Of a DNA stretch of 64,000 nucleotides, positions 20,152 through 28,011 are shown piece after piece. Under the pieces are notes generated by a model. The model did not search any database. It was not told where the DNA came from and saw only the letters and a program-made list of their open reading frames with translations. Numbering within the stretch: position 1 is the first letter of the stretch; each line of letters begins with the position of its first letter. The position numbers and the translations under genes are program-made. The stretch lies in assembly GCA_003223645.1 (NCBI GenBank), contig QHVT01000023.1, positions 36,441 to 100,440 on the forward strand. Reading direction: 5' to 3'. Source of the DNA: Acidobacteriota bacterium (lineage in GTDB: Bacteria > Acidobacteriota > Thermoanaerobaculia > Gp7-AA8).

Positions 20152-20937
20152 ATGCGCAAATTCGCTCTCGCCGCCGTATTCCTGTTCGTCGCCGCCACCG
20201 CGTCCGCAGCCACGCTCTCAGAGACGGTCGACAAAACGCTGGACGTGAAGCCCGGCGCGACGGTCGCGCTGACGAACGTCAACGGCCGCATCACGATCGC
20301 GTCGTGGGACCAGCCGCGCGTGCACATCGTCGCGACGAAGGAAGTCGACGGCAGCCGCGACGACGCGCGCGACGCGATGAAGGAGCTGCGCGTCGAGATC
20401 ACACAGCCGAACGGCGGCGTGAAAATCGACACGAAGTATCCGAGCCGCGACGAAGGGTTCTCTTCGATCTTCGACTGGCTCCTCGGCCATCACGTCAATG
20501 CCGAAGTGACGTACGAGGTGACGATCCCGCGCACGATGAACGTCGACGTGCGCAACACCAACGGCTCGATCCATCTCGCCGACATCACCGGCCATCTCGA
20601 GCTCGACACCACGAACGGCAAGATCGAAGTGAGACGCTGCGCCGGCTCCATCGAGGCGTCGACGACGAACGGCGGGATTTACGCGGAGCTGCTGCGCGTG
20701 ACGAAAGGCGCGCCGCTGCGCTTCGAGACGACGAACGGCCGCATCGAGATCGAGGTGCCGCGCGACCTTGCCGCGAACATCGATGCAGGAACGACGAACG
20801 GATCGATCAGCACCGACCTGCCGATCGAGACCACGCACTTCAAACGCAACTCGCTCCGCGGCTCCATCAACGGCGGCGGTACGCCGATCAGCCTTCACAC
20901 GACGAACGGGCCGATCGCGATCAAGACGCGGACTTGA
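20152..20937 (+). CDS. DUF4097 beta-repeat protein, probably periplasmic
   Basis: The 261-residue product has a signal peptide (RKFALAAVFLFVAATASAA) and then a beta-solenoid-like region in which TTNG or NTNG recurs about every 18-22 residues (VRNTNGSIHL, LDTTNGKIEV, FETTNGRIEI, GTTNGSISTD, HTTNGPIAIK). DUF4097 proteins are often found with anti-sigma or adhesin-like genes; no biochemical role is established. The last third of the gene is duplicated at 21412-21687, beyond an array of palindromes. Confidence 0.8.
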   Translation: MRKFALAAVFLFVAATASAATLSETVDKTLDVKPGATVALTNVNGRITIASWDQPRVHIVATKEVDGSRDDARDAMKELRVEITQPNGGVKIDTKYPSRDEGFSSIFDWLLGHHVNAEVTYEVTIPRTMNVDVRNTNGSIHLADITGHLELDTTNGKIEVRRCAGSIEASTTNGGIYAELLRVTKGAPLRFETTNGRIEIEVPRDLAANIDAGTTNGSISTDLPIETTHFKRNSLRGSINGGGTPISLHTTNGPIAIKTRT

Positions 20938-20950
20938 TTCGGACAGAATT

Positions 20951-21395
20951 TTGATTCGCGAGACAAGCTCGTTGATTCACGAATCAACCAAGGTTGATTC
21001 GCGAGACAAGCTCGTTGATTCACGAATCAACCAAGGTTGCTTCGCGAGACGAAAATTTTTCCGCGCGAGACAAGAGACCTTGCCTGGCGAGCCAAATTCG
21101 CCGCTGATGGCAGGTAAATTTTTGCTTCGCGAAGCAAATGTCTTTGACTCGCGAGACAGCAGGACTTGCCTCGCGAATCAAAACTGTTGCCTCGCGAATC
21201 AACCATGGTTGCCTCGTAAGGCAAACTCGTTGTTTCGCGAATCAACCATGGTTATCTCGCGCATCAAACTTCCAGTCTCGCGAGGCGAGCGCGTTGTCTC
21301 GGGAATCAACACCCGTTATCTCGCGAGTCAACATGCCTTGTCTCGCGAATCAACACCGTTATCTCGCGAATCAACGAGCTGGATTTGCGAATCAA
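20951..21395. repeat. Array of about 20 palindromic sites TTGNNTCGCGANNCAA, 21-22 bp spacing
   Basis: Near-palindromic 16-mers, for example TTGATTCACGAATCAA at 20972 and the perfect TTGCTTCGCGAAGCAA at 21122, recur with starts at 20951, 20972, 20994, 21015, 21037, about 21058, 21080, 21122, 21144, 21166, 21187, 21209, 21230, 21252, about 21273, 21294, 21316, 21338 and 21359. One degenerate unit falls near 21101. Spacing alternates between 21 and 22 (mean about 21.5), so every dyad faces nearly the same side of the helix. The units are diverged from each other but keep the TCGCGA core. No gene is convincing here. Confidence 0.85.
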
Positions 21396-21411
21396 CGCGT
21401 ACGTTGCCGGC

Positions 21412-21687
21412 GGCGACGAACGGCGGCATCTACGCGGACTCACGCGCGTGACCAAAGGCGCGCCGCTGCGCCTGGAGACGACGAACGGCCGCATCGAGAT
21501 CGAAGTGCCGCGGGACCTCGCCGCGAGCATCGAGGCGGGAACGACGAATGGCTCGATCAGTACCGACTTGCCGATCGAGACCACGCACTTCAAACGCAAC
21601 TCGCTGCGCGGCTCGATCATCGGCGGCGACACGCCGATCAGCCTGCACACGACGAACGGGCCGATCGCGATCAAGACGCGGACTTGA
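21412..21687 (+). pseudogene. Duplicated 3' fragment of the DUF4097 gene
   Basis: This stretch repeats 20658-20937 of the DUF4097 gene at high identity (KGAPLRLETTNGRIEIEVPR, TTNGSISTDLPIETTHFKRN and the same terminal IAIKTRT with the same stop). It has no signal peptide or start of its own, and a one-base shortening near 21447 shifts the frame relative to the parent. The palindrome array lies exactly between the two copies, so the array was inserted into, or expanded within, a duplication. Confidence 0.85.
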
Positions 21688-21725
21688 TTTGCACTGCGGC
21701 AGCTACGCTGCCGCTTTCGAAAGCT

Positions 21726-21801
21726 CCTGTGGAGCGGTGGCCGCTCTCGGCCGCCGGATTCTCGCGATGGGTCGGCGGCCGAAGCGGCCGCCGCTCCACA
21801 G
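21726..21801. repeat. GC-rich double hairpin, copy 3
   Basis: CCTGTGGAGCGG and CCGCTCCACAG end-sequences enclose two GGCCGC-rich inner stems and a TCTCGCGA centre, as at 30736 and 44369. Confidence 0.85.
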
Positions 21802-22001
21802 ATCCGTGACGATCAGCCGCTGCCGCTTTCAAGAGCGACAGCGATGGCGTCGCCGATCGCAGCCATCCTGTGTGCAAAAGCGGCGGCGTAGCCGCCGCAC
21901 TCCAAGGGTGAACACGATCGCCGGCACGCGCAGGAATCGCAAAACGTCCAGCGGCGCGGCGGGCACGAGGTTTATCGTTGCGGCGAGGATCGCTTCGCGA
22001 A
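21802..22001. other. Intergenic stretch with fragments of GC repeats
   Basis: No gene is supported between the DUF4097 fragment and the SDR gene (21688-22001). Besides copy 3 of the GC double hairpin, it holds smaller inverted pieces such as GCGGCGGCGTAGCCGCCGC near 21883 and two copies of GCCGCTTTC. These look like debris of further repeats. Confidence 0.5.
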
Positions 22002-22769
22002 TCATTCCGGTGTGATGTACGCCCCCGTGATTCCGCCGTCGACGAGAAATGACGTGGCATTCACGTAGGACGATTCGTCGCTCGCTAGAAACAGCGCGGC
22101 GTTGGCCATCTCTTCCGCGCGGGCGAAGCGGCCGGGCGGGATGTGGACGAGCCGGCGATTGCGGCGCGCGGGATCGGCGAGCAGCTCCGCGAGGAGCGGT
22201 GTTTCGACGGGGCCGGGACAGAGCGAATTCGCGCGGATGTTCTGACGCGCGAACTCGACCGCGATCTCTCGCGTCATCGCCAGCACGCCGCCTTTGCTCG
22301 CCGTGTACGCGATCTGCGGAACGGCCGCGCCCATGATGGCGACGAACGACGCCGTGTTGATGATCGATCCGCCGCCGGCGCGCAAGAGAGCGGGAACCTC
22401 GTACTTGCATCCGAGGAACACGCCTTTGAGATTGATGTCGATGACGCGATCCCAAACCTCCTCGGAGGTATTCGTCACTGATTCATCCGCCGCATCGAAA
22501 ATCCCGGCGTTGTTGAACGCGACGTGCAATGCGCCGAACTGTTCCTCCGCGAACTTCACCATCGCTTCGCAGTCTTTCGCCTTCGACACGTCCGCGGAAA
22601 AGGAGCGTGCGTCTCCGCCGCTCGCGCGAATCTCATCGGCGGTCGCATCCGCGCCTTTCAAATCGACAACGACGACCTTCGCGCCTTCGCGCGCAAACAG
22701 AAGACACGATGCTTTTCCGATTCCGGAACCGCCGCCGGTGATCAACGCGACCTTATTCGCCAATCTCAT
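22002..22769 (-). CDS. SDR family NAD(P)-dependent oxidoreductase
   Basis: A classical short-chain dehydrogenase of 255 residues. It has the Rossmann motif TGGGSGIGKA (about residues 11-20), NNAG (about 90), the catalytic Ser, and YxxxK as YTASKGG (about 157-161), then CPGPVETPL. An acidic residue after beta-2 (VVVDLKG) suggests NAD preference. Substrate is not evident. It lies downstream of the glutamine-synthetase-like and aldehyde dehydrogenase genes on the same strand and probably shares their transcript. Confidence 0.88.
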   Translation of the reverse strand: MRLANKVALITGGGSGIGKASCLLFAREGAKVVVVDLKGADATADEIRASGGDARSFSADVSKAKDCEAMVKFAEEQFGALHVAFNNAGIFDAADESVTNTSEEVWDRVIDINLKGVFLGCKYEVPALLRAGGGSIINTASFVAIMGAAVPQIAYTASKGGVLAMTREIAVEFARQNIRANSLCPGPVETPLLAELLADPARRNRRLVHIPPGRFARAEEMANAALFLASDESSYVNATSFLVDGGITGAYITPE

Positions 22770-22798
22770 TTCTGCCTTCTGCCTTCTGCCTTCCGCTT
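22768..22798. repeat. Single arm of CTTCTGC words between SDR and GS-like genes
   Basis: Three to four CTTCTGC words in tandem, matching one arm of the hairpins at 34076, 49861, 50059 and 52178. No complementary arm is present nearby, so this looks like a decayed or half element. Confidence 0.7.
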
Positions 22799-22802
22799 TT
22801 GA

Positions 22803-24143
22803 TTACGCCTGTTCAAAGTATCTCCGTCGCTCCCAGTCCGTGACGGCCGCGTCGAACTTGCGCTGCTCCGTCCGGAAAAAGTGGAGGTAGTGTTCGATCA
22901 CGTCGTCGCCGAATGCCTCGCGCGCAAACGCGCTTTTCTCCAACTCGCGAATGGCCTCCGGTAATGAATGCGGAACCTGCGGCAGGTTCGCTGCGCTGTA
23001 CACGTCACCTTCGAATGCGGGCGGGGGCTCGATCTCGTTCGCAATTCCGTCGAGTCCCGCCGCGAGCGTCGCCGCGAATGCGAGATACGGATTCGCGTCC
23101 GCGCCGGCGGTGCGGCACTCGATGCGCAGCGACGGGCCGTGTCCGACGATGCGGAAGCCGGCGGTGCGATTGTCGTGGCTCCACGCGATTCCCGTCGGCG
23201 CGAACGAGCCCGCGACGTAGCGTTTGTACGATGACGGGTAGGGCGCATAGAACGGGAAGAGCTCGCGGATGTGCGCCATCCATCCGCCGAGGAAGTGGCG
23301 GAACATCGGCGTCTCGCCGGCGAACAGCGACTGGTTGTCGTCGCTCCAGAGGCTCATGTGAATGTGGCAGCTCGAGCCCGCGTAGCGCTCGTCCCACTTC
23401 GCCATGAATGTGATCGCGTGTCCGCTCTGCCACGCGATTTCTTTCGCCGCGTGCTTGTAAATCGTGTGGCGGTCCGCCATCTCCAGCAACTCCGCGTAAC
23501 GCAGCCCGATCTCCTGCTGCCCTGGTCCCCATTCGCCTTTCGACGACTCGACCGGAATCCCGCTGCGCTCGAGATGGCGGCGGATCGCGCCGATCAGGAA
23601 CTCTTCCTTCGTGCCTTGGAGGATGTGGTAGTCCTCGATCACGCGTCCGATCGGCTCGAGATTCACGAAGTGTTTCTTCGCGACGTCGTCGAACGAATCC
23701 GCGAACACGTACAGCTCGAGCTCGGACGCGCCCATCGCCGTGAAGCCGCGCTCTTTCGCGGATGCAATCTGTTTTCGCAGGATGCTGCGCGGCGCGTACG
23801 GCACGAGGTCGTCGTTCTCTTCTTCGTGCACGTCGCAGAGCACGAGCGCCGTTTTCTCCAGCCACGATGCGACGCGCAGCGTGTTGAAGTCGGGCACGGG
23901 ACGAAAATCTCCGTAGCCTTTCGCCCAGCTCGTGAACTTGTAGCCGGGAACCGGATCCATTTCGACGTCGCACGCGAGGAGGTACTCGCACGCGTGGATC
24001 TCGTTCTCTTCGAGAAAAAATCGCGCGACGACGCGCTTGCCGACCAGTCGCCCGTACATGTCGGGAAACACGACCAGCACCGTGTCGATCTCGTTGTTGG
24101 TGACGAGGCGTTTCAGTTCCTGGAGGTCGATCTGTCCTTGCAT
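22803..24143 (-). CDS. Glutamine synthetase family ligase (GS-like, possibly gamma-glutamylpolyamine synthetase)
   Basis: A 446-residue GS-fold enzyme forming gamma-glutamyl amides from glutamate, ATP and an amine. Met at 24143 (QGQIDLQELKRLVTNNEIDT) is the first sensible start; the open frame upstream runs through a GC repeat. Catalytic motifs include ASELELYVF, GPGQQEIGLRYAE, the ATP-binding segment SSCHIHMSLW and GHGPSLRIECRTAGADANPY. The divergent beta-grasp domain and an adjacent aldehyde dehydrogenase suggest polyamine or amine catabolism (PuuA-like) rather than GlnA; the substrate is inferred only from neighbours. Confidence 0.8.
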   Translation of the reverse strand: MQGQIDLQELKRLVTNNEIDTVLVVFPDMYGRLVGKRVVARFFLEENEIHACEYLLACDVEMDPVPGYKFTSWAKGYGDFRPVPDFNTLRVASWLEKTALVLCDVHEEENDDLVPYAPRSILRKQIASAKERGFTAMGASELELYVFADSFDDVAKKHFVNLEPIGRVIEDYHILQGTKEEFLIGAIRRHLERSGIPVESSKGEWGPGQQEIGLRYAELLEMADRHTIYKHAAKEIAWQSGHAITFMAKWDERYAGSSCHIHMSLWSDDNQSLFAGETPMFRHFLGGWMAHIRELFPFYAPYPSSYKRYVAGSFAPTGIAWSHDNRTAGFRIVGHGPSLRIECRTAGADANPYLAFAATLAAGLDGIANEIEPPPAFEGDVYSAANLPQVPHSLPEAIRELEKSAFAREAFGDDVIEHYLHFFRTEQRKFDAAVTDWERRRYFEQA

Positions 24144-24155
24144 GTACTTGCTGAG

Positions 24156-24328
24156 TTTATCCCGCGCGCAGACGCGGGATCTCCGGGCCCGAGCCCGAGC
24201 CCGCTTCCGCGCCCGGGGTGGGGGCGCGATTCGTGTGACCGCGGCTGCTGCCCCCCGCCCCGGGCGCGCAAGCGGGCTCGGGCTCGGGCCCGGGCCCGGA
24301 GATCCCGCGTCTACGCGCGGCATAACTG
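24156..24328. repeat. Long GC-rich inverted repeat ending TTTATCCCGCGCG
   Basis: The outer arms (TTTATCCCGCGCGCAGACGC and GCGTCTACGCGCGGCATAA) match the inverted repeat at 33330-33436. The inside is filled with GCCCGAGCCCGAGCCCGC-type repeats and their complement, forming a stem of up to about 70 bp. It separates the GS-like and aldehyde dehydrogenase genes. Confidence 0.85.
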
Positions 24329-24334
24329 AGAACC

Positions 24335-25720
24335 CTAAGAAACGTCGATATACACGCTCTTCCATTCGGTGTAATGGTCGAGTGCCTGCAACCCGAGCTC
24401 GCGTCCGAGGCCGCTCTGCTTCATGCCGCCGAACGGACCTTCGATGTGCACGCTGCTGCCGGAATTGATCGAGAGGTTTCCGGTCTGCACCGCGCGCGCG
24501 ACGCGCATCGCGCGGCCGATGTCGCGCGTCCAGATTGAGCCGGACAAGCCGTAAATCGAATCGTTCGCGATGCGCACCGCTTCGTCTTCGTCGCGGAAGC
24601 GCATCACTGTGACGACCGGTCCGAAAATTTCTTCGCGCGTGATCATCATGTCCTGCGTCACGTCGGTGAACACGGTCGGCGCGAGATAGCAGCCGCGCGC
24701 GCAGTCCTCACCAATCGGCGCGCGGCCGCCGGTGGCGAGCGTCGCGCCTTCGGATCGTCCGCGCTCGACGTACTGCATCACGCGATCGAGATGCGCGGTC
24801 GAAACGAGCGGTCCCATCTCCGTGGCGTTGCTCAGCGGATCGCCGACGCGCACGCGATCGAAGCGCTCGATCAACGCGGCGACGAAGCGATCGTAGATTT
24901 TCTCGTCGACGAGGATGCGGCTGCGCGCGCAGCAATCCTGTCCGGCGTTGCCGAGGGAGGATGTTGCGGCGGAATCGACGGCACGTTCGAAGTCACAGTC
25001 GGCGAAGATGAGGTTCGCCGACTTTCCTCCGAGCTCGAGCGACACGCGTTTGATGTCGTCCGCGGCGATCCGCATCACGTTGCGGCCGACTTCCGTCGAT
25101 CCCGTGAACGCGACTTTGCGCACGAGCGGGTGTCGCACGAGCGCGTCGCCGACGACCGACCCCGCGCCGGTGACGACCTGGAACACGCCCTCGGGAATGC
25201 CCGCTTCGAGCGCGAGCTCGGCGAGGCGAATCGCGGTGAGCGGCGTTTGCTCGGCAGGCTTGAGCACGACCGTGTTGCCCATTGCCAGCGCGGGCGCGGA
25301 CTTCCACGACGTGATCGCAATCGGGAAGTTCCACGGCACGATGATTCCGCAGACGCCGACCGGCTCGCGGAACGACATCAAGACGCCCGGCGCGGCCGCG
25401 GGGATCGTTTGTCCGCCCACTTTGTTCGTCGTGCCGGCGTAGTAGTCGAACACGTTCGCGGCGAGTCCGACTTCGTCGCGCGAGTCGTTGATCGGCTTGC
25501 CGACGTTGCGCGTCTCCGCGCGCGCGAGCTCGTCCGCGTTCTTGCGAATCAGCTCCGCGAATTTCTGCAGCAGCCGCGCGCGTGCCCGCGTGTGAATGCG
25601 CCGCCACTCGCCCGCGAAGGCGCGGTCGGCCGCGCGCACGGCGCGATCGAGGTCGTCGGCCGTGCCGCTCGCGACGCTCGTCAGCGGCTCGCCGGTGGCG
25701 GGTTCAATCAGTTCGGTCAT
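24335..25720 (-). CDS. NAD(P)+-dependent aldehyde dehydrogenase
   Basis: A 461-residue ALDH-superfamily enzyme oxidising an aldehyde to its acid. It has the N-terminal cofactor motif (VPWNFPIAITSWK), the FTGSTEVGRNV motif, catalytic Glu in LELGGKSANLIF and the catalytic cysteine in GNAGQDCCARSRI (an adjacent Cys pair). The C-terminal EEIFGPVVTVMRF and FGGMKQSGLGRELG are typical. Together with the GS-like gene it could oxidise gamma-glutamyl-aminoaldehydes (PuuC-like); a betaine- or aminobutyraldehyde-type role is equally possible. Confidence 0.88.
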   Translation of the reverse strand: MTELIEPATGEPLTSVASGTADDLDRAVRAADRAFAGEWRRIHTRARARLLQKFAELIRKNADELARAETRNVGKPINDSRDEVGLAANVFDYYAGTTNKVGGQTIPAAAPGVLMSFREPVGVCGIIVPWNFPIAITSWKSAPALAMGNTVVLKPAEQTPLTAIRLAELALEAGIPEGVFQVVTGAGSVVGDALVRHPLVRKVAFTGSTEVGRNVMRIAADDIKRVSLELGGKSANLIFADCDFERAVDSAATSSLGNAGQDCCARSRILVDEKIYDRFVAALIERFDRVRVGDPLSNATEMGPLVSTAHLDRVMQYVERGRSEGATLATGGRAPIGEDCARGCYLAPTVFTDVTQDMMITREEIFGPVVTVMRFRDEDEAVRIANDSIYGLSGSIWTRDIGRAMRVARAVQTGNLSINSGSSVHIEGPFGGMKQSGLGRELGLQALDHYTEWKSVYIDVS

Positions 25721-25724
25721 AGTC

Positions 25725-25885
25725 CTCGGTTACGCGGTTACGCAGTCGCGCGGTCTGATGGCGGCTTCGTGGATGGCAGCACGAACCCAGATTCTGCCAT
25801 CTGCCATCTGCCATCCGCCATCTGCCATCTGCCATCTGCCATCCGCAATCGCGCAGCCGCCTTCCGCCATCAACGCAGCCGCCCA
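25725..25885. repeat. Nested short-word hairpins (8-base inside-out with GATGGCA words)
   Basis: An octamer arm of CGGTTACG words (25725-25754) is followed by a GATGGCA arm (25757-25781), a long TGCCATC complement arm (25794-25848) and then degenerate CGCAGCCG words. One hairpin family appears to lie inside another. It fills the gap between the aldehyde dehydrogenase and the first receiver gene. Confidence 0.75.
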
Positions 25886-25897
25886 CGCGCGTAGCGC

Positions 25898-26350
25898 TCA
25901 GTTCTCCAAATACGTCCCGCGTTCCAACTTCGTCCGAACATCGCTCTCCGAGGGTGGGCAGGGGAGCGGGTCTTCCGGCGGGGGAACGACCATCGCACAT
26001 TCGCGCACCAACTCGGCGAGCGTATCGATTTCCAGGGGCTTGTTCATGACCGCGTTCACCAGCGTCGAGTCGACGTAAGCGTTTCCGTTGGGATCGCGCA
26101 CGGCGAGGATGAACGTCGGTGCCTCGGCTCGTTGTTCACGGAACGTCGAGACGAACTGCTGTCCCGCGTCCTCAGGCATATCCATGTCCACAATGATCAG
26201 TGCGTAGTCGCACGCTTCCACTTTCTCCAGCGCTTCTTCGAAGTGCGCGGCCGTGTCGACGGACAACGGCTGATGGCGGAGAATCGTGAACAGCAGAACC
26301 CGCAAGGCGTCATTGTTTTCGATGACCAATACTCTCGGTTCACTCCGCAT
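25898..26350 (-). CDS. Divergent single-domain response regulator
   Basis: A 150-residue receiver-fold protein: VLVIENNDALRVLL (acidic pocket, only partly acidic), phosphoacceptor region LIIVDMDMPEDAG with Asp near residue 55, and the conserved Lys in VMNKPLEIDTL. The usual Thr/Ser after beta-4 is replaced (FILAVRDP), so signalling may be altered. No output domain; a Pro/Cys-bearing tail (VPPPEDPLPCPPSES) follows. It lies 40 bases downstream of a second receiver gene. Confidence 0.75.
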   Translation of the reverse strand: MRSEPRVLVIENNDALRVLLFTILRHQPLSVDTAAHFEEALEKVEACDYALIIVDMDMPEDAGQQFVSTFREQRAEAPTFILAVRDPNGNAYVDSTLVNAVMNKPLEIDTLAELVRECAMVVPPPEDPLPCPPSESDVRTKLERGTYLEN

Positions 26351-26354
26351 AAGT

Positions 26355-26377
26355 CATTTCCTATGACTCAGGAAATG
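26355..26377. promoter_or_regulatory. Inverted repeat CATTTCCT-7-AGGAAATG between two receiver genes
   Basis: An 8-bp perfect inverted repeat with a 7-base loop lies in the 40-base gap between the two receiver genes. It could be an operator for the downstream gene or a weak attenuator; the sequence does not decide between them. Confidence 0.4.
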
Positions 26378-26390
26378 TCAAAACGCGTGC

Positions 26391-26819
26391 CTAGTTGGCG
26401 TCCTCGACGCGAGTCTGCAGCAGCGACGAGATCGCCGACTGTGCCGCGCTCATGCGCACGCCCATGCAGCCGACGACGGTGTCGACGAGCAACTCGACGT
26501 CGAACGGCTTGTGCAGCATGCCGATCACGATCTGCGTGTCCAGCGGACGCGGCTCGAGGCCGGCGGTGAGGACGAGCACGAGCGGCCGCTGGGCGGCGGG
26601 CTGTGCGGCGAGATGCGTGAGGACGTCGTAGCCGTTCATCTGCGGCATCATCAGATCGAGGAGCATCACCTCGTAATGATGGACGCCCAGCTTCTCGAGC
26701 GCCTCGACGCCGTTCCGTGCGGCTTCGGCTTGAAGTCCGCGCCGGCCAAGAACGGTCATCAGGAGAGCTCGAATGGCATCGTCGTCGTCGACGATCAGGA
26801 TTCGCCCTTGTGATCGCAC
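26391..26819 (-). CDS. Single-domain response regulator (CheY-like)
   Basis: A 142-residue receiver protein with all canonical residues: acidic triad in LIVDDDDAIRALL, phosphoacceptor Asp in MLLDLMMPQMNGYDV, Thr in LVLTAG and Lys in LHKPFDVELL. No DNA-binding or enzymatic output domain; a short C-terminal helical extension (SAAQSAISSLLQTRVEDAN) may contact a partner. No histidine kinase is encoded nearby, so its input is unknown. Confidence 0.85.
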   Translation of the reverse strand: MRSQGRILIVDDDDAIRALLMTVLGRRGLQAEAARNGVEALEKLGVHHYEVMLLDLMMPQMNGYDVLTHLAAQPAAQRPLVLVLTAGLEPRPLDTQIVIGMLHKPFDVELLVDTVVGCMGVRMSAAQSAISSLLQTRVEDAN

Positions 26820-26982
26820 TGCAAAGGGTGTTGTGCAGCAATTTGCGCGCCGTCGTAAAGCGTGCGCGGAACGCCACTTGGCGTCCCGCGCACGGCGTCG
26901 GCAGCTCCTCGCGCCCCCGGATAGGTGAGGATCAGGAGGAAAGATGAGCAGAGCGCGAGCGAGTTATGGCTTTATAGCATAC

Positions 26983-27933
26983 TCAAATAACCTTGTAAAG
27001 AGGTTCCTGTCCTCTCAGAACCAGCAGCACGTTCGTCGCTGCTATTCGCGCCATCGCATTCCGCGCCTCCTCGGTCGCCGATCCGATGTGCGGCACGATC
27101 ACGACGTTCTTCATCGCCAGGAGTCGCGGATTGATCTGCGGCTCGTGCTCGTACACGTCGAGTGCCGCGCCGCGCAACTGTCCGCTGTCGAGCGCATTGC
27201 ACAAGGCGTTCTCATCGACGAGCGCACCGCGCGAGGTGTTGATGAGATACGCGCCGCGTTTCATCTTCGCGAATGCAGCGGCGTCGATGAGGTGATGCGT
27301 CTCGCGCGTCAGCGGCGCGTGGATCGAGAGGATGTCGCTGGTCGCAAGCAAATCATCCATTGATATCGCGCCGGCATGCTTGCCGGCGCTAGCCGCATCT
27401 CCGCGACGCACGCTGACGACCTCCATCCCGAACGCGCGCGCTCGCGTCGCGACCGCGCTGCCGATGCGGCCCATTCCGATGATGCCGAGTCGCTTGTCTT
27501 GCAGCGAAGCGCCGAGGAGTTTCAGCGGCTCCCAGTCACAACGTTGCAACGTGCGAGTCTCCGCATCGCCTTCGACGACGCGCCGCGTGACCGCGAGCAA
27601 GAGCGCCATCGTCAGATCCGCCGTCGCCTCGGTGAGCACACCCGGCGTGTTCGCGACCGCGATGCCGAGCTCGCGCGCCGCGTCGACGTCGATGTTGTTG
27701 TAGCCGACGGCGAAGTTCGAAACGATGCGCAGGTTCGGATTCGACTCCAGCACGCGCCGCGTGACCGGGTCCTGCAGCAGCGTGATCGCCGCATCCGCCT
27801 CGGCGAGGATGGTGATCATGTCCTCCTCGCTGCGCCCGTGCTCCGTCGGATGCTCGATCACGTCGAATTCGCCGGCGAGCAGCTCGCGCGCGACCTTCGG
27901 AAACGCGGCGGTGAGGACGACGGTGTATTTCAT
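26983..27933 (-). CDS. 2-hydroxyacid dehydrogenase (glyoxylate/hydroxypyruvate reductase-like)
   Basis: A 316-residue D-2-hydroxyacid dehydrogenase. It has the Rossmann motif GIIGMGRIGSAVA (about residues 151-163), catalytic Arg region NTSRGALVDENAL, Glu in LDVYEHEP and the terminal catalytic His in VPHIGSATEEAR. A palindrome (GCGCCGGCATGCTTGCCGGC) at about 27369 encodes a short loop DAASAGKHAGA after beta-B, probably a small in-frame insertion. It reduces glyoxylate, hydroxypyruvate or a similar acid; the substrate is not defined. Confidence 0.88.
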   Translation of the reverse strand: MKYTVVLTAAFPKVARELLAGEFDVIEHPTEHGRSEEDMITILAEADAAITLLQDPVTRRVLESNPNLRIVSNFAVGYNNIDVDAARELGIAVANTPGVLTEATADLTMALLLAVTRRVVEGDAETRTLQRCDWEPLKLLGASLQDKRLGIIGMGRIGSAVATRARAFGMEVVSVRRGDAASAGKHAGAISMDDLLATSDILSIHAPLTRETHHLIDAAAFAKMKRGAYLINTSRGALVDENALCNALDSGQLRGAALDVYEHEPQINPRLLAMKNVVIVPHIGSATEEARNAMARIAATNVLLVLRGQEPLYKVI

Positions 27934-28011
27934 CGGTTGCGCGGTTGCCCAGTCACGCAGTTGCTCGGAGAGATCATGCCGCGTAATCGCGCGACTGCGT
28001 AACTGCGCAAC
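27933..28011. repeat. Short-word hairpin, 8-base word CGGTTGCG, between dehydrogenase and TetR genes
   Basis: The left arm (27933-27967) carries CGGTTGCG-type words and the right arm (27978-28011) their complements (GCGTAACTGCGCAACC). It lies just downstream of the TetR stop on that strand and may also act as a terminator-like structure. Confidence 0.82.

Noticed and set aside
20951..21395. CRISPR array at the TTGNNTCGCGANNCAA repeats
   Set aside because: The sites are only 16 bp, the spacers are 5-6 bp and not unique, and no cas genes occur in the window.
24144..24365. N-terminal extension of the GS-like protein
   Set aside because: The extension is a translated GC repeat (Gly/Pro/Arg-rich). 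The GS fold starts at the Met at 24143.
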